From: Labrenzia sp. 011
GTDB lineage: Bacteria > Pseudomonadota > Alphaproteobacteria > Rhizobiales > Stappiaceae
Direction of reading: 5' to 3'
NCBI RefSeq assembly: GCF_003075075.1
Contig: NZ_QCYM01000002.1
Location: 62,001 to 126,000, forward strand
DNA length: 64,000 nucleotides
Shown one piece after another: positions 15,741 to 25,300 of this stretch. How positions within the stretch are numbered: the stretch's first letter is position 1; every line of letters begins with the position of its first letter. The notes beneath the pieces are model-generated. The model was not told the DNA's origin. It saw nothing but the letters and a program-made list of their open reading frames with translations, and did no database searches. The position numbers were made by a program, and so were the translations under genes.

Positions 15741-18275
15741 TCAGAAGCGGTCGACCTTCAGACCTTCCATCGCGTCCGGTTGGGGATCGGCCGTTCCGAG
15801 TGCCGAAGGGTTTCGGGGCGCCGTGCTCGGTGTGCGATTCTGCCAGTCCTCTTTTCTGATCCTTGCGATCTGCACCGGGCTGGCTTGCGGCTTGCCGAAA
15901 TAATAGCCCTGCATGGTATCGCAGCCGAGCGTGCGCAGGGCGTCGACCTGCAACTGATGCTCGACCCCTTCGGCCGTGACTTCAAGTCCGAGATTATGCG
16001 CAAGAGCAATGACGGCGGAAATGATGGCCAGACCATCGCTGCGTTCGCCGATCTCGTCCACGAAGGACTTATCGATCTTGATCTTGTCGAACTTGTACTG
16101 CCGCAGATAGGACAATGAGGAATAGCCCGTGCCGAAGTCATCCAGGGCAATCCGGATACCGTGACCGCGCAATGTCTCCAGCTTCCGGGAGGCGGAACCG
16201 TAGTCCTGCAGGAAAACGGATTCGGTGATTTCCAGCACGAGACGCTCGGGCGGGAATCCTGTTTCCGCCAGCACGGACATGATGTGCTCGACGAGATGGG
16301 GGTCCATGAACTGTACCGAAGACAGATTGACCGCGACGCTTTCCAGCTCCGGGCACTGCGCGGCAGCGGCACAGGCCTTGCGCAGCACCCAGCTTCCGAG
16401 CGGCAGGATGAGGCCGGCATGCTCGGCGATCGGAATGAAGGTATCCGGGGGGACCTCTCCCCTTGTCGGATGCAGCCAGCGCACCAGCACCTCGCTGGAA
16501 ACCACCTTGCCGGACCGGGCATCGACAATCGGCTGGAAATCCACATTCAACTTGCCCAGATCGAAGGCTTCGCGCAGATCGGATTCCAGCGCGCGGCGCT
16601 CGCGCACCTCCCTTTCCATCTCGCTTTCGAACTCAAGCGCCCTGCCCCGGCCTCCCTCCTTGGCCTTGTAGAGGGCGATATCCGCCTTGCGCATCAGGTC
16701 GTCGATCGTGTCGCCGCCGTCTCCCAGGCGGGCAAAGCCGACCGTCGCGCCGACAGCGAAATCCCGCCGGCCGATCCGGAAGGGCTTGCGCGTCACATTG
16801 ACGAGGTCCTCGGCGAACGCCCTGGCTGCCTCGTCGCTGACAAACCGGCCAAGCGCGGCGAATTCATCACCGCCAAAGCGCGCCAGCATGGTGCTGCCTT
16901 CGCCGAGCTGGGCAAAGCGCTTCGCAACCTGCCTGAGCAATTCATCGCCGGCCGGATGTCCGCTGGTGTCGTTGACCACCTTGAAATTGTCCAGGTCGAT
17001 GAGGAACAGGGTCACATTGGCAGTCGATGACCGGCGCTGTTCCTCCAGAAGCAATTCGGACTGCTTCAGGAACCAGCTCCTGTTGCCGATTCCGGTCAGG
17101 GAATCGTGTTCCGCAAGGTGGGAGACGAGGGCACTGGCCCGGCGGGCCTCGGTAATATCGGAGGCAACGCCCCGATAGCCCGCAAACGCGCCCGTGTCGT
17201 CAAAGACCGGGTGGGCCGTCAGCGACCACCAGCGGCCTTCGCCCTGGACATCGACACCGATGACGATATCCCGGAACGCTTCCTGCGAAGCCAGGGCGTT
17301 TTCCAGGTCCGCCACCGCCGCGCGTGCATCGCCGTCGTCGAGCGAAGAGGCCAGATCAACCATGCGAAGGGCGTGAAGCGCCTGCCGGGAACGCCCGCTG
17401 GCATGCAGGAACCGGCCCGACACATTCCGCAGACAGCCGGCCGCGTCCGTTTCCCAGATCCAGTCGCTGGCTTTTTCCTCGAATTCGTTGAGCAGTAGGG
17501 CAATCAGCTCACCCCTGTGTTTCAGCTCCGCCTCGGCAAGAAAATGCGAGGCGAACAGCCAGCCGGAGGCGGTGACGCTGCCGATGACCACGAGCGTGCA
17601 GCTCAACAGAAGGAAGAACAGCGGCCACATGTAGGCATGGCCATGGATGGCGAGTGTGATCGACGAGGCAAGAAAGAGGATGGCCACCCAGCGAAAGGCT
17701 GCCTGGGGAACGGTCGCCAGGGCAAAGCCGCCGCTGCAAATCATCGCCGTCGTCACGCAGGAAGCGATCCACATTCCGGCGGTATTGCCGTTGGCAAATG
17801 CTGCAATCGGCACGACCGCCCAGAGGAAACCGAAGATCGTCGCGTAGCGAACGGTCCTGGTCAGGTCCCTGCTGGAGGCAAGTTCAATCGGCGTCCCCTT
17901 GATCATTATCCATTTGAACAGGGTGACGCCAAGCAGGATGGCGATGGCTGCCATCCAGGTGCCGATGTAGGGTGTCGGCAGGAACTGCAGGAACACCGGA
18001 GCCACAACAACCGCGTTGATGATGGTGGCCGCAACGATGAAAGGCGTCAGACGAAGGATGCCGGCAATCTGCGCTGCACGAACCCGCCGGGCCAGCAGCT
18101 CCTCGACCACCGGATAGCCGAACGCCAGAACCAGCGCACGGCCGGTCTCGTCCCCTGACGATCCATTCGGTCCGATCAACTGATGCCAGTTGCGGTTCCT
18201 GCCCTGGGAACCCGGAGACAGAAATGCCATGCAGACTGTCCAAAGGATCAGTTTCCAATTGGCACTCAGCCCCAT
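15741..18275 (-). CDS. Membrane-bound diguanylate cyclase/phosphodiesterase (PAS-GGDEF-EAL)
   Basis: The 844-residue protein has about seven N-terminal membrane segments (to about residue 250), a PAS domain, a GGDEF domain with an intact active-site motif (ARFGGDEFAAL), and a C-terminal EAL domain. In the EAL domain the signature is EVLVRW rather than EALLRW, while DDFGTGYSSL, the KIDKSFV lysine and AEGVEH are present. The catalytic Glu is kept, so phosphodiesterase activity is possible. It would make or break cyclic di-GMP in response to an unknown membrane or PAS signal. It lies between the hybrid kinase and a LuxR-type regulator but is on the strand opposite the kinase. Confidence 0.9.
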   Translation of the reverse strand: MGLSANWKLILWTVCMAFLSPGSQGRNRNWHQLIGPNGSSGDETGRALVLAFGYPVVEELLARRVRAAQIAGILRLTPFIVAATIINAVVVAPVFLQFLPTPYIGTWMAAIAILLGVTLFKWIMIKGTPIELASSRDLTRTVRYATIFGFLWAVVPIAAFANGNTAGMWIASCVTTAMICSGGFALATVPQAAFRWVAILFLASSITLAIHGHAYMWPLFFLLLSCTLVVIGSVTASGWLFASHFLAEAELKHRGELIALLLNEFEEKASDWIWETDAAGCLRNVSGRFLHASGRSRQALHALRMVDLASSLDDGDARAAVADLENALASQEAFRDIVIGVDVQGEGRWWSLTAHPVFDDTGAFAGYRGVASDITEARRASALVSHLAEHDSLTGIGNRSWFLKQSELLLEEQRRSSTANVTLFLIDLDNFKVVNDTSGHPAGDELLRQVAKRFAQLGEGSTMLARFGGDEFAALGRFVSDEAARAFAEDLVNVTRKPFRIGRRDFAVGATVGFARLGDGGDTIDDLMRKADIALYKAKEGGRGRALEFESEMEREVRERRALESDLREAFDLGKLNVDFQPIVDARSGKVVSSEVLVRWLHPTRGEVPPDTFIPIAEHAGLILPLGSWVLRKACAAAAQCPELESVAVNLSSVQFMDPHLVEHIMSVLAETGFPPERLVLEITESVFLQDYGSASRKLETLRGHGIRIALDDFGTGYSSLSYLRQYKFDKIKIDKSFVDEIGERSDGLAIISAVIALAHNLGLEVTAEGVEHQLQVDALRTLGCDTMQGYYFGKPQASPVQIARIRKEDWQNRTPSTAPRNPSALGTADPQPDAMEGLKVDRF

Positions 18276-18542
18276 TTCATCTCACAATCGCTACCCGTTG
18301 ATTTCATGCCGTATGGGCCCCCCGCGTCACGGGATAGCGGCATTCCCTGAAATTCCGGTAAAAACGATGGTGCGAATCTGCTGGTATTCTTGATGTTCTG
18401 CTCTTCTGCGCAGCGTGCACCTTCGGCATCGCAAAGCGTCCAACCCGTTCACGACGCACGCCTTTTCCATCCCGGACAAGCGTTTCCGGGCGATCTCAGG
18501 GGCAGTTCGAAATATTTTTCGGGCGGAAAGAAACGGGCCGCG

Positions 18543-19223
18543 TCAGGCCTGCGCGGTTTGCTGCGCCTCGCCGCCGATCTGCCATTGTCCGGCTTCGATC
18601 TTCGAGGCGGCGATGACGGCCTGGGTCCGGCTTTCCACGCCCAGTTTCTGCAGGATGGCGGAAACATGCGCCTTGACGGTGGCCTCGGAAACCGACAGTT
18701 CGTAGGCGATCTGCTTGTTCAGAAGGCCTTCGGACAACATCATCAGGACGCGCACCTGCTGCGGCGTCAGGGTCGAAAGCCGCTGCACCAGATCGCCGCT
18801 GCCGTCATCTGCGGTCAGATCGACATCCGGCGGCGTCCACATGTTTCCGGACATGACTTCGGATATGGCCTGGCGGATCACCTCGATGCCATGTGACTTG
18901 GGAATGAACCCGGAGGCTCCGAATTCAACGGCCCTGCGGATGGCCTGCGGGTCCTCGTTCGCGGAAACGACAACGACCGGAACGCCGGAATACTGCGCGC
19001 GCAGATACATCAGCCCTGAAAAGCCGCGCATTCCCGGCATGGTCAGATCCAGAAGGATCAGATCGACATCGCCGTCCTTTTCCAGGCTGGCGGTGACATC
19101 CTCGAGCGCACCGGCCTCCTCGATGAACGCTTCGGGAAACTGCGTTTCGAGCGTTTGACGCAAAGCGCCCCGGAACAGCGGATGGTCATCCGCGATAATA
19201 AACCGATACGATGTCACCGACAC
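18543..19223 (-). CDS. LuxR/NarL family two-component response regulator
   Basis: The 226-residue protein has an N-terminal receiver (ADDH at 11-14, phospho-Asp in LILLDLTMPGM, Lys in FIPKS) and a C-terminal LuxR HTH (LTPQQVRVLMMLSEGLLNKQ, then SEATVKAHVSAILQKLGVES). It activates or represses transcription after phosphorylation. No cognate kinase is adjacent in an operon; the orphan SSF-hybrid kinase 3 kb away is the most likely partner because such pairs are often linked. The 267 bp downstream of its stop hold nothing I recognise. Confidence 0.88.
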   Translation of the reverse strand: MSVTSYRFIIADDHPLFRGALRQTLETQFPEAFIEEAGALEDVTASLEKDGDVDLILLDLTMPGMRGFSGLMYLRAQYSGVPVVVVSANEDPQAIRRAVEFGASGFIPKSHGIEVIRQAISEVMSGNMWTPPDVDLTADDGSGDLVQRLSTLTPQQVRVLMMLSEGLLNKQIAYELSVSEATVKAHVSAILQKLGVESRTQAVIAASKIEAGQWQIGGEAQQTAQA

Positions 19224-19687
19224 GCTGACTTTCCTCCCTCAACGGTCTTTTCGCCGCTTCACTACCCTGAATTGCCGAACGCACCAGCCTCCCTGTGCGC
19301 TGCGAAGCCGCTTGACCGGCCGGGTTCCACCCCGCGTCGCGGCATTGTTCAAGTATGTTTGCAACAATGAATGCACGCAAGTCAAACCATGCTTTTAGCC
19401 GACATTCTTTATTTTGCCGTATCATGACATAATGTCCGGCCCCGAGGCCGCCCCGCCTACCGCTAAGTATAAACTCAGGCCCGGAGCAATTCCGGTCACG
19501 GCAACTTAAGGTTTATTCGAAACCTTCCGCAGAAGAACTCCTGAGGACCCTACGCTTAGACCGGCCCCAACCATACATTTTTTCCACAGAGTGCTTTTCT
19601 AGTTGATAATTAACGCAAAGACGGCAACAAATGAATTTGTCAAAAATGTAGACATAATCAAAATCGCTGAGCGCACGAAATTTAAGT
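19224..19687. other. Intergenic region, AT-rich right half
   Basis: These 464 bp lie between the divergent response regulator and thioesterase genes. No coding frame is convincing. The last 110 bp (about 19577-19687) are strikingly AT-rich for this genome and include runs such as TTGATAATTAACGC, so they probably hold the thioesterase promoter. I could not assign -35 and -10 boxes with confidence. Confidence 0.5.
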
Positions 19688-20557
19688 ATGACACTCCAGG
19701 CAACTTTATTTTCATTCGTAAACCGCTGGGAATGCGACGAAAACGATCACTTGAATGTACAGTTCTATTTCAGCCGGTTCGAAGAGGCCGACCGTCAGTT
19801 CCGGCTGGCGTCCGGTCTGAGCGAGACCCTCGTCGGCGCACGCCGGGTCCGCCATGTGCGTTACCACGCGGAACTTCGCACCGGCGATCTTATAACTGTT
19901 CATTCCTGCGTTGCATTCGATGGACCTCACATGCTGACGGTTGTGCATGAAATGCGCAATGCCGGCACCGGCATCCTTGCGGCCACGGCGCTCGACGGCT
20001 ATGAGCCCAGCGCGAATTCCGCCAAGACCCTGCGCCAGAGATTCAAGGATTTCCAGTGCACGATGCTCGCGGAGGCCACTCCCAGGGGTATTCAGACCGG
20101 TCCGTCCGGACTGCGTGCGACCCTTTCAGGCCTTACCGCCAAGGGCGCGGCAATCTGCTACCGGGGAACCGTTCTGCCTCGGGATATCGGCGTCGACGGC
20201 AAGGCGGACGATCAATATGCCCTGTCCTGCTGCACGGATGGCGTCGCCCATGTCTGGCAACGGACTCCGATGACCCACGCCTATCTGAACGAAAAGGGTT
20301 ATGGCCGGGTCGCGGCGGAAATGAAACTGACCTGGGTCACACCGCTGAAAACCGGCGACACCGTGGCGATTGCAACGGGCTTCACCGGGGTCGGCGCGAA
20401 GATATTCACGATGCGCCATCATCTGTTCGAAAGCCGGACAGGCCGCCTTGCGGCGACCCTGGACGTCGTGGCGCTGACCATGGACCTGTCGACACGCACC
20501 GCCGTCGAGTTGCCTCCAGAGGCACATCAAAGCATCAACAAGATGCTGATCGACTAG
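19688..20557 (+). CDS. Double-hotdog acyl-CoA thioesterase family protein
   Basis: The 289-residue protein appears to contain two hotdog (4HBT-like) folds, at about residues 1-135 and 150-280. The first has WECDENDHLNVQFYF, which resembles the Asp-containing catalytic helix region of FcbC-type thioesterases; the second contains RVAAEMKLTWVTPLKTGDTV. Such proteins hydrolyse acyl-CoA thioesters in the cytoplasm; the chain specificity is unknown. No ribosome-binding site is clear before ATG 19688. It is convergent with the next gene with 26 bp between them. Confidence 0.7.
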   Translation: MTLQATLFSFVNRWECDENDHLNVQFYFSRFEEADRQFRLASGLSETLVGARRVRHVRYHAELRTGDLITVHSCVAFDGPHMLTVVHEMRNAGTGILAATALDGYEPSANSAKTLRQRFKDFQCTMLAEATPRGIQTGPSGLRATLSGLTAKGAAICYRGTVLPRDIGVDGKADDQYALSCCTDGVAHVWQRTPMTHAYLNEKGYGRVAAEMKLTWVTPLKTGDTVAIATGFTGVGAKIFTMRHHLFESRTGRLAATLDVVALTMDLSTRTAVELPPEAHQSINKMLID

Positions 20558-20583
20558 GGTGTGAACTCCTAAAGCGTGTCGCG

Positions 20584-21132
20584 TCAGTTGGCGCTGTCTT
20601 CGCTCTCGCCCTCGAAATCCTTCTGAAGGTCGCGGACCATGCCGAAAAAGCGGCGCATGGCGCTTTCGGTGAAAGTCAGGACCTTGTCGAGTTCTTCCTC
20701 GTCCTCCTCCCGCAGCTTCAGGGGCAGATCCTTGCCCTCATCGCCGGACTTCGGCCTGTCGAGAGCCGAGCCAGGGGGCAGTAGCTTGTCCGTATCACCG
20801 TCTTCCAGCTCTTCGATACGGGCCGCCAGCCGATCGACCTCTTCCGAAAGTTCGTTGATCTCGGCGAGATAGGCTTCCTCAGCCAGGGGAACCGGATTGC
20901 AGCGCCAGGCGTCGCTCTGCTCGACACAGACGGAGACCGTGCCGTTCTGCCGGTCGATTCTCAGGATTTCACCATCAACGGCCACAAGCGAATAGCGGCC
21001 GGGCTGCCCGTCGGTCACGGCTTGGGACGTTTTCGGATCGACAGTATCCTGGGCGATGGCCGCCGCAGCCAGAAAAGCCAGCACCGGCACGCTTCCCGCA
21101 ATGGAAGCCGACAGGGTTTTGCAGAAGGTCAT
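20584..21132 (-). CDS. Exported hypothetical protein with coiled coil
   Basis: The 182-residue product starts with a signal peptide (MTFCKTLSASIAGSVPVLAF, then cleavage after AAAAIAQ). A mature domain follows with two cysteines in the segment SVCVEQSDAWRCNPVP, then a heptad-like acidic stretch (LAEINELSEEVDRLAARIEE) likely to form a coiled coil, and a highly charged C-terminus. It is probably periplasmic. I do not recognise a characterised family, and the neighbours give no hint of a job. Confidence 0.75.
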   Translation of the reverse strand: MTFCKTLSASIAGSVPVLAFLAAAAIAQDTVDPKTSQAVTDGQPGRYSLVAVDGEILRIDRQNGTVSVCVEQSDAWRCNPVPLAEEAYLAEINELSEEVDRLAARIEELEDGDTDKLLPPGSALDRPKSGDEGKDLPLKLREEDEEELDKVLTFTESAMRRFFGMVRDLQKDFEGESEDSAN

Positions 21133-21318
21133 GAACGCCTCTTAAAGTTTCCGGCAACGCAAGCTTGCCAAGTGTTCCTTGCCTGATGCTTGCCACGATT
21201 CCATGGCCAAAGCACGGCTGAACGTGGTTTTTTGCCAATCGGGCCGTCCTGCGCACGGCATCTTGCCGTCCCTCCGGTACATTGCCACCGCACCGATCCC
21301 GATTCCGGCCCGATGGTA

Positions 21319-22986
21319 TCACCGCGCACCGGTTGCGGGCAGCAGAGCTTCCAGGGTCTCGAGCCTGTCCGCTTCCGACGGCGGCTTGTCCCATCGCAGC
21401 CTGGATATGCGCGGAAACCGCATGGCAACGCCGGACTTGTGCCGCGTGGAGCGGTTCAGCCCCTCGAAGGCGACTTCCAGCACCAGCCCCCGGTCCGCTC
21501 CATGGGCGACTTCCCGCACCGGCCCGAAGCGGTTGACCGTGTTGTTGCGCACGAAGCGGTCGATTTCGCGGAGCTCATCGTCGGTGAACCCGAAATAGGC
21601 CTTGCCGACCGGCACCAGTTCGTCTTCCCCCTCGCGCTGCCTCCAGACCCCGAAGGTATAGTCGGAGTAAAAGGAGGAGCGTTTGCCGTGACCGCGTTGC
21701 GCGTACATCAGCACCGCATCCACCAGAAGTGGGTCACGCTTCCATTTGTACCACAGGCCTTTCGGGCGTCCGGTCACATAGGTCGAATCCCAGCGCTTGA
21801 GCATCACGCCTTCCACCGCTTCCGCATTGGCGGCATCGAGATGCTTCCCAGGTTCAGCCCGCGCGGCAGCGATGGCCGTCCAGTCCACCACGGGAACCAT
21901 GGGTGACAGGTCGATCCTCGGGTCATCCAGCTCTGAAAGGAACGCTTCCAGCCGCTGCCTGCGCTGCGCGAAAGGAAGATCGCGAAGATCCTCCCCCTTC
22001 AGGAACAACAGATCATAGGCCCGGATTCCGGCCGGATACTCCCTGAGGAGCTTTGGCCCTGCCGTCTTGCGGTTGAGCCGCTTCTGAAGATCGGAAAACG
22101 GGTGGACCCTGCCCTCTGACATCACCAGCAGCTCACCGTCAAGACAGGCATCGAATGTCAGCGCATCGACGACATCCGGAAAGGCCCGGGAAATATCCTC
22201 ACCGGTCCGGCTGTACAGGCGCCGCACGGTGTCACCGTCGCCGGCGCGGCCGGCGGAGGCCTGGATGCGGATGCCGTCCCATTTCCACTCGACGGCGAAG
22301 TCCCCGGCGCCCGGAAGCTCCCGGCCCTTGCCCTCCTCCAGAGGATGAGCCAGCATCACGGGACGGAAAGGAGCAGGATCGTCGCTGTCGGGAGCGCCTG
22401 CCTTGCCCTCGGCCCAAGCAAACAGTGCCTCGTAGGGCGGTGCCAGCCTGTGCCAGACCTCCTCCACCTGGGAGACTTCCAGATCCCCCAGGCGGGCGAC
22501 CGCGGTTTTCGCGAGGCGTGCCGAGACCCCGACGCGCAGACCTCCGGTGACCAGCTTCAGCAGGGCCCAGCGCCCGGTTTCATCCAGCCGGTCCAGCCAT
22601 GCGGCCAGCAATCCCGCAACATCCGTCTTGCCGGCGGCTTCCAGCCGAAGGACCACATCGGACAGGGCAAGGACCGGTTCCGGTTGCTCCCGCGCCTCCT
22701 CCCCGTTGCCGTCCCCTTCTGGCCACATCAGCGCGATGGTCTCGGACAGGTCGCCGACAAAGTCGTAGGACAGAGCAAACAGCCGCGCATCCGCACGCGC
22801 GCCGATCAACGTGCGCAACAGGGCCGGCCTGGCGTGTTTGAAGCTGATGCTGCCGGTCAGAGCCGCCAGGGCATATCCCCGGTCCGGATCGGCGGTCTCC
22901 CTGAAATAGCGCACCAGAAGCGCCTCCTTGGCGACCCGCCGCGGTTCAAGGGAAAGTCTGTCCAGAAGTCGGGAAAATGCCTGCAT
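21319..22986 (-). CDS. ATP-dependent DNA ligase, ligase-associated damage-response type
   Basis: The 555-residue protein has an N-terminal DNA-binding region, the adenylation domain with motif I lysine at 235 (EWKWDGIRI), later nucleotidyltransferase motifs (CLDGELL, EGVMLKR, WYKWKRD) and a C-terminal OB fold. It seals nicked DNA using ATP. Its size and sequence fit the bacterial ligase family that is linked genetically to an MBL exonuclease, an Lhr-like helicase and the phosphoesterase PdeM (TIGR04120-04123 set), all of which occur 4-10 kb to the right. In many genomes the exonuclease and ligase are adjacent; here they are not. ATG 22986 is chosen as the domain start. Confidence 0.88.
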   Translation of the reverse strand: MQAFSRLLDRLSLEPRRVAKEALLVRYFRETADPDRGYALAALTGSISFKHARPALLRTLIGARADARLFALSYDFVGDLSETIALMWPEGDGNGEEAREQPEPVLALSDVVLRLEAAGKTDVAGLLAAWLDRLDETGRWALLKLVTGGLRVGVSARLAKTAVARLGDLEVSQVEEVWHRLAPPYEALFAWAEGKAGAPDSDDPAPFRPVMLAHPLEEGKGRELPGAGDFAVEWKWDGIRIQASAGRAGDGDTVRRLYSRTGEDISRAFPDVVDALTFDACLDGELLVMSEGRVHPFSDLQKRLNRKTAGPKLLREYPAGIRAYDLLFLKGEDLRDLPFAQRRQRLEAFLSELDDPRIDLSPMVPVVDWTAIAAARAEPGKHLDAANAEAVEGVMLKRWDSTYVTGRPKGLWYKWKRDPLLVDAVLMYAQRGHGKRSSFYSDYTFGVWRQREGEDELVPVGKAYFGFTDDELREIDRFVRNNTVNRFGPVREVAHGADRGLVLEVAFEGLNRSTRHKSGVAMRFPRISRLRWDKPPSEADRLETLEALLPATGAR

Positions 22987-23199
22987 GCAGATAGAACTTG
23001 CGGGCGGGTCTTGCGATTTCAAGCCCGTCCGGCAAAATGACCGCGCATGGTTGCGATGGAAATCAATTTGTCTGCGGGATGGACGGGACGGGTATTTGCC
23101 TGTATAAGCCGCGCCCATCCCGTGGCTGATGAAATTCTAGCCCGATCCGGTAGACTGCTGACTGGCATGCAGAAGATCCGGAGCAGTTGAAAGATTCCT

Positions 23200-25266
23200 A
23201 TGACTGATTTGACGTCTATCGCCCCGGCCCTGTCGGCCGCGCTGGCGAAACGAGGCTATGAAAGCCTCACTCCCGTGCAGGAAAGCGTCCTGAAGGACAT
23301 TCCGCCCGAAGCCGACCTCCTCGTTTCCGCCCAGACCGGCTCCGGCAAGACCGTTGCCTTCGGTCTGGCCCTTGCCCCGACCCTGCTGCGCGGCGAGGAA
23401 AAGCTCGGCCGGGCCGGCGCTCCCATCGCGCTGGCCATTGCGCCGACCCGTGAACTTGCCCTGCAGGTGAAGGAAGAACTGGCCTGGCTTTACGCCGAAG
23501 CCGATGCGGTCACCACATCCTGCGTCGGCGGCATGGATCCGCGGACCGAGCGGCGCTTCCTCGATCGCGGCGTCCATATTGTCGTCGGCACTCCCGGCCG
23601 CCTGCGCGATCACATCGAGCGCGGCGCCCTGGATCTTTCCGAGATCCGCGCCGTCGTTCTCGACGAAGCCGACGAAATGCTCGACATGGGCTTCCGCGAG
23701 GACCTGGAATTCATCCTCGACGCCGCCCCCCGGGAACGGCGGACGCTGATGTTCTCCGCGACGGTACCCAAGCAGATTGCCGAACTTGCCAAACGCTTCC
23801 AGAAGGATGCGGTGCGGCTGTCGACCATCAACGCCCGCGAGCAGCATGGTGATATCGACTATATCGCCCATCCGGTTTCTCCGAACGAGCGCGAAAATGC
23901 GCTGATCAACGTGTTGCGGCTGCATGATTCCGAAAAGGCGATCGTCTTCTGCTCCACACGTGAAGCCGTCAGCCGGCTGACATCGCGTCTTGCCAACCGG
24001 GGCTTTTCCATCGTCTCGCTGTCCGGCGAGCTCAGCCAGGAGCAGCGCTCCAGCGCCCTGGCCGCCATCAAGGACGGCCGAGCCCGGGTCTGCGTGGCCA
24101 CCGATGTGGCCGCCCGCGGCATCGACCTGCCGAATCTCGATCTCGTCATCCATGCGGATCTGCCCACCGGCAAATCCGCCCTTCTGCACCGGTCCGGCCG
24201 TACTGGGCGCGCCGGGCGCAAGGGCACCTGCGTTCTCATGGTTCCCTTCCCGCGCCGCCGTCAGGCGGAACGCGTGCTGCAGTTCGCCGGGATCAAGGCG
24301 ACCTGGAAGGGCGCGCCGACCGCGGACGACATCCGCGCGAAAGACAAGGAACGGCTGCTGGCCGATCCTGCCCTCAGCGTGGAGCTGGAGGATGAGGACC
24401 GGGCGATCGCCCAGGAACTTCTGGCACTGCACAGCCCGGAACAGCTTGCCGCCGCCTTCGTCAAGCTGCGCCAGTCGCGCCTGCCGGCCCCGGAAGATGT
24501 CGCCGAACTCAACGAGACCTCCCTCAAGGGACGGGATGCCGGATCACGTGGCGGCCGCACCGCCGAGATTACCGGCAAGTTCGAGGACGGTGTCTGGTAC
24601 TCGCTCTCGCTCGGACACCGCCAGCGCGCGGAACCGCGGTGGATCCTGCCGTTGATCTGCCGGGCGGGCCACGTCACCAAGAAGGAAGTCGGGGCGATCA
24701 AGATCTTCCAGAACCAGCTTTATTTCGAGATCGCCGGCAGCCACGGCGAGCGTTTCTCCGAGGTGATCAAGCGTGACGGTTCCGGCGAGGAAAATGTCAC
24801 CATCACCCTTCTGGATGCCCGTGGCGGCAAGATCCCGGCTCCGCCGAAGGAAGATGATGACCGGCGCGGACGCGGCGGACCGCCCAAGCGGCGCCCGTAC
24901 AAGTCCGACGCGCCGGATTACGAAACCATGGGCAAGGAAGACACGCTGAAGTCCGGCCGGCCGAAACGCGGGCCCAAGCGTGACTTCGAGGCCCCGCGCG
25001 GCAAGCCGCGCCGCCGGCCCGACGACGGGGACGCGGTCCCCAGTCATCCCGCCTATGAACCGCTCGACATGAACGCCCTCGCCCGGGATCTGGACGGCGG
25101 CGACAAGCCTGCGGCCCGCAAGCCCCGTGCACCGGAGACCGGTGATGGCGAGCGCCGCAAGCCGCGCAGCAAGGCATCTGCCAAGCCGGCCGCGGGCAAG
25201 AAGAAGGCTCCTAAGAAAAACAAGCCGACCCGCTCCGAGCGCAAGGCGACCAAGGCGAAAAGCTGA
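23200..25266 (+). CDS. DEAD-box RNA helicase with DbpA-like RNA-binding domain
   Basis: The 688-residue protein has the two RecA-like domains of DEAD-box helicases: Walker A AQTGSGKT (45-52), PTRELALQ, DEAD in VLDEADEMLDMGF, the SAT motif and HRSGRTGRAG. A DbpA-type RNA-recognition fold follows at about 480-560, then a long Lys/Arg/Pro-rich tail of about 120 residues. It resembles CsdA/DeaD in layout and would unwind RNA in ribosome assembly or decay. It is divergent from the ligase gene over 213 bp and lies between that gene and the rest of the ligase-associated set, but belongs to a different helicase family. Confidence 0.92.
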   Translation: MTDLTSIAPALSAALAKRGYESLTPVQESVLKDIPPEADLLVSAQTGSGKTVAFGLALAPTLLRGEEKLGRAGAPIALAIAPTRELALQVKEELAWLYAEADAVTTSCVGGMDPRTERRFLDRGVHIVVGTPGRLRDHIERGALDLSEIRAVVLDEADEMLDMGFREDLEFILDAAPRERRTLMFSATVPKQIAELAKRFQKDAVRLSTINAREQHGDIDYIAHPVSPNERENALINVLRLHDSEKAIVFCSTREAVSRLTSRLANRGFSIVSLSGELSQEQRSSALAAIKDGRARVCVATDVAARGIDLPNLDLVIHADLPTGKSALLHRSGRTGRAGRKGTCVLMVPFPRRRQAERVLQFAGIKATWKGAPTADDIRAKDKERLLADPALSVELEDEDRAIAQELLALHSPEQLAAAFVKLRQSRLPAPEDVAELNETSLKGRDAGSRGGRTAEITGKFEDGVWYSLSLGHRQRAEPRWILPLICRAGHVTKKEVGAIKIFQNQLYFEIAGSHGERFSEVIKRDGSGEENVTITLLDARGGKIPAPPKEDDDRRGRGGPPKRRPYKSDAPDYETMGKEDTLKSGRPKRGPKRDFEAPRGKPRRRPDDGDAVPSHPAYEPLDMNALARDLDGGDKPAARKPRAPETGDGERRKPRSKASAKPAAGKKKAPKKNKPTRSERKATKAKS

Positions 25267-25272
25267 CCGGAT

Positions 25273-25298
25273 ACCCTGCGTTCACCTGAACGCAGGGT
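25273..25298. terminator. Bidirectional terminator hairpin
   Basis: ACCCTGCGTTC (25273-25283) and GAACGCAGGGT (25288-25298) form a perfect 11-bp stem with an ACCT loop. It lies exactly between the stops of the convergent helicase and beta-helix genes. There is no U-run. Confidence 0.65.
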
Positions 25299-25300
25299 GC

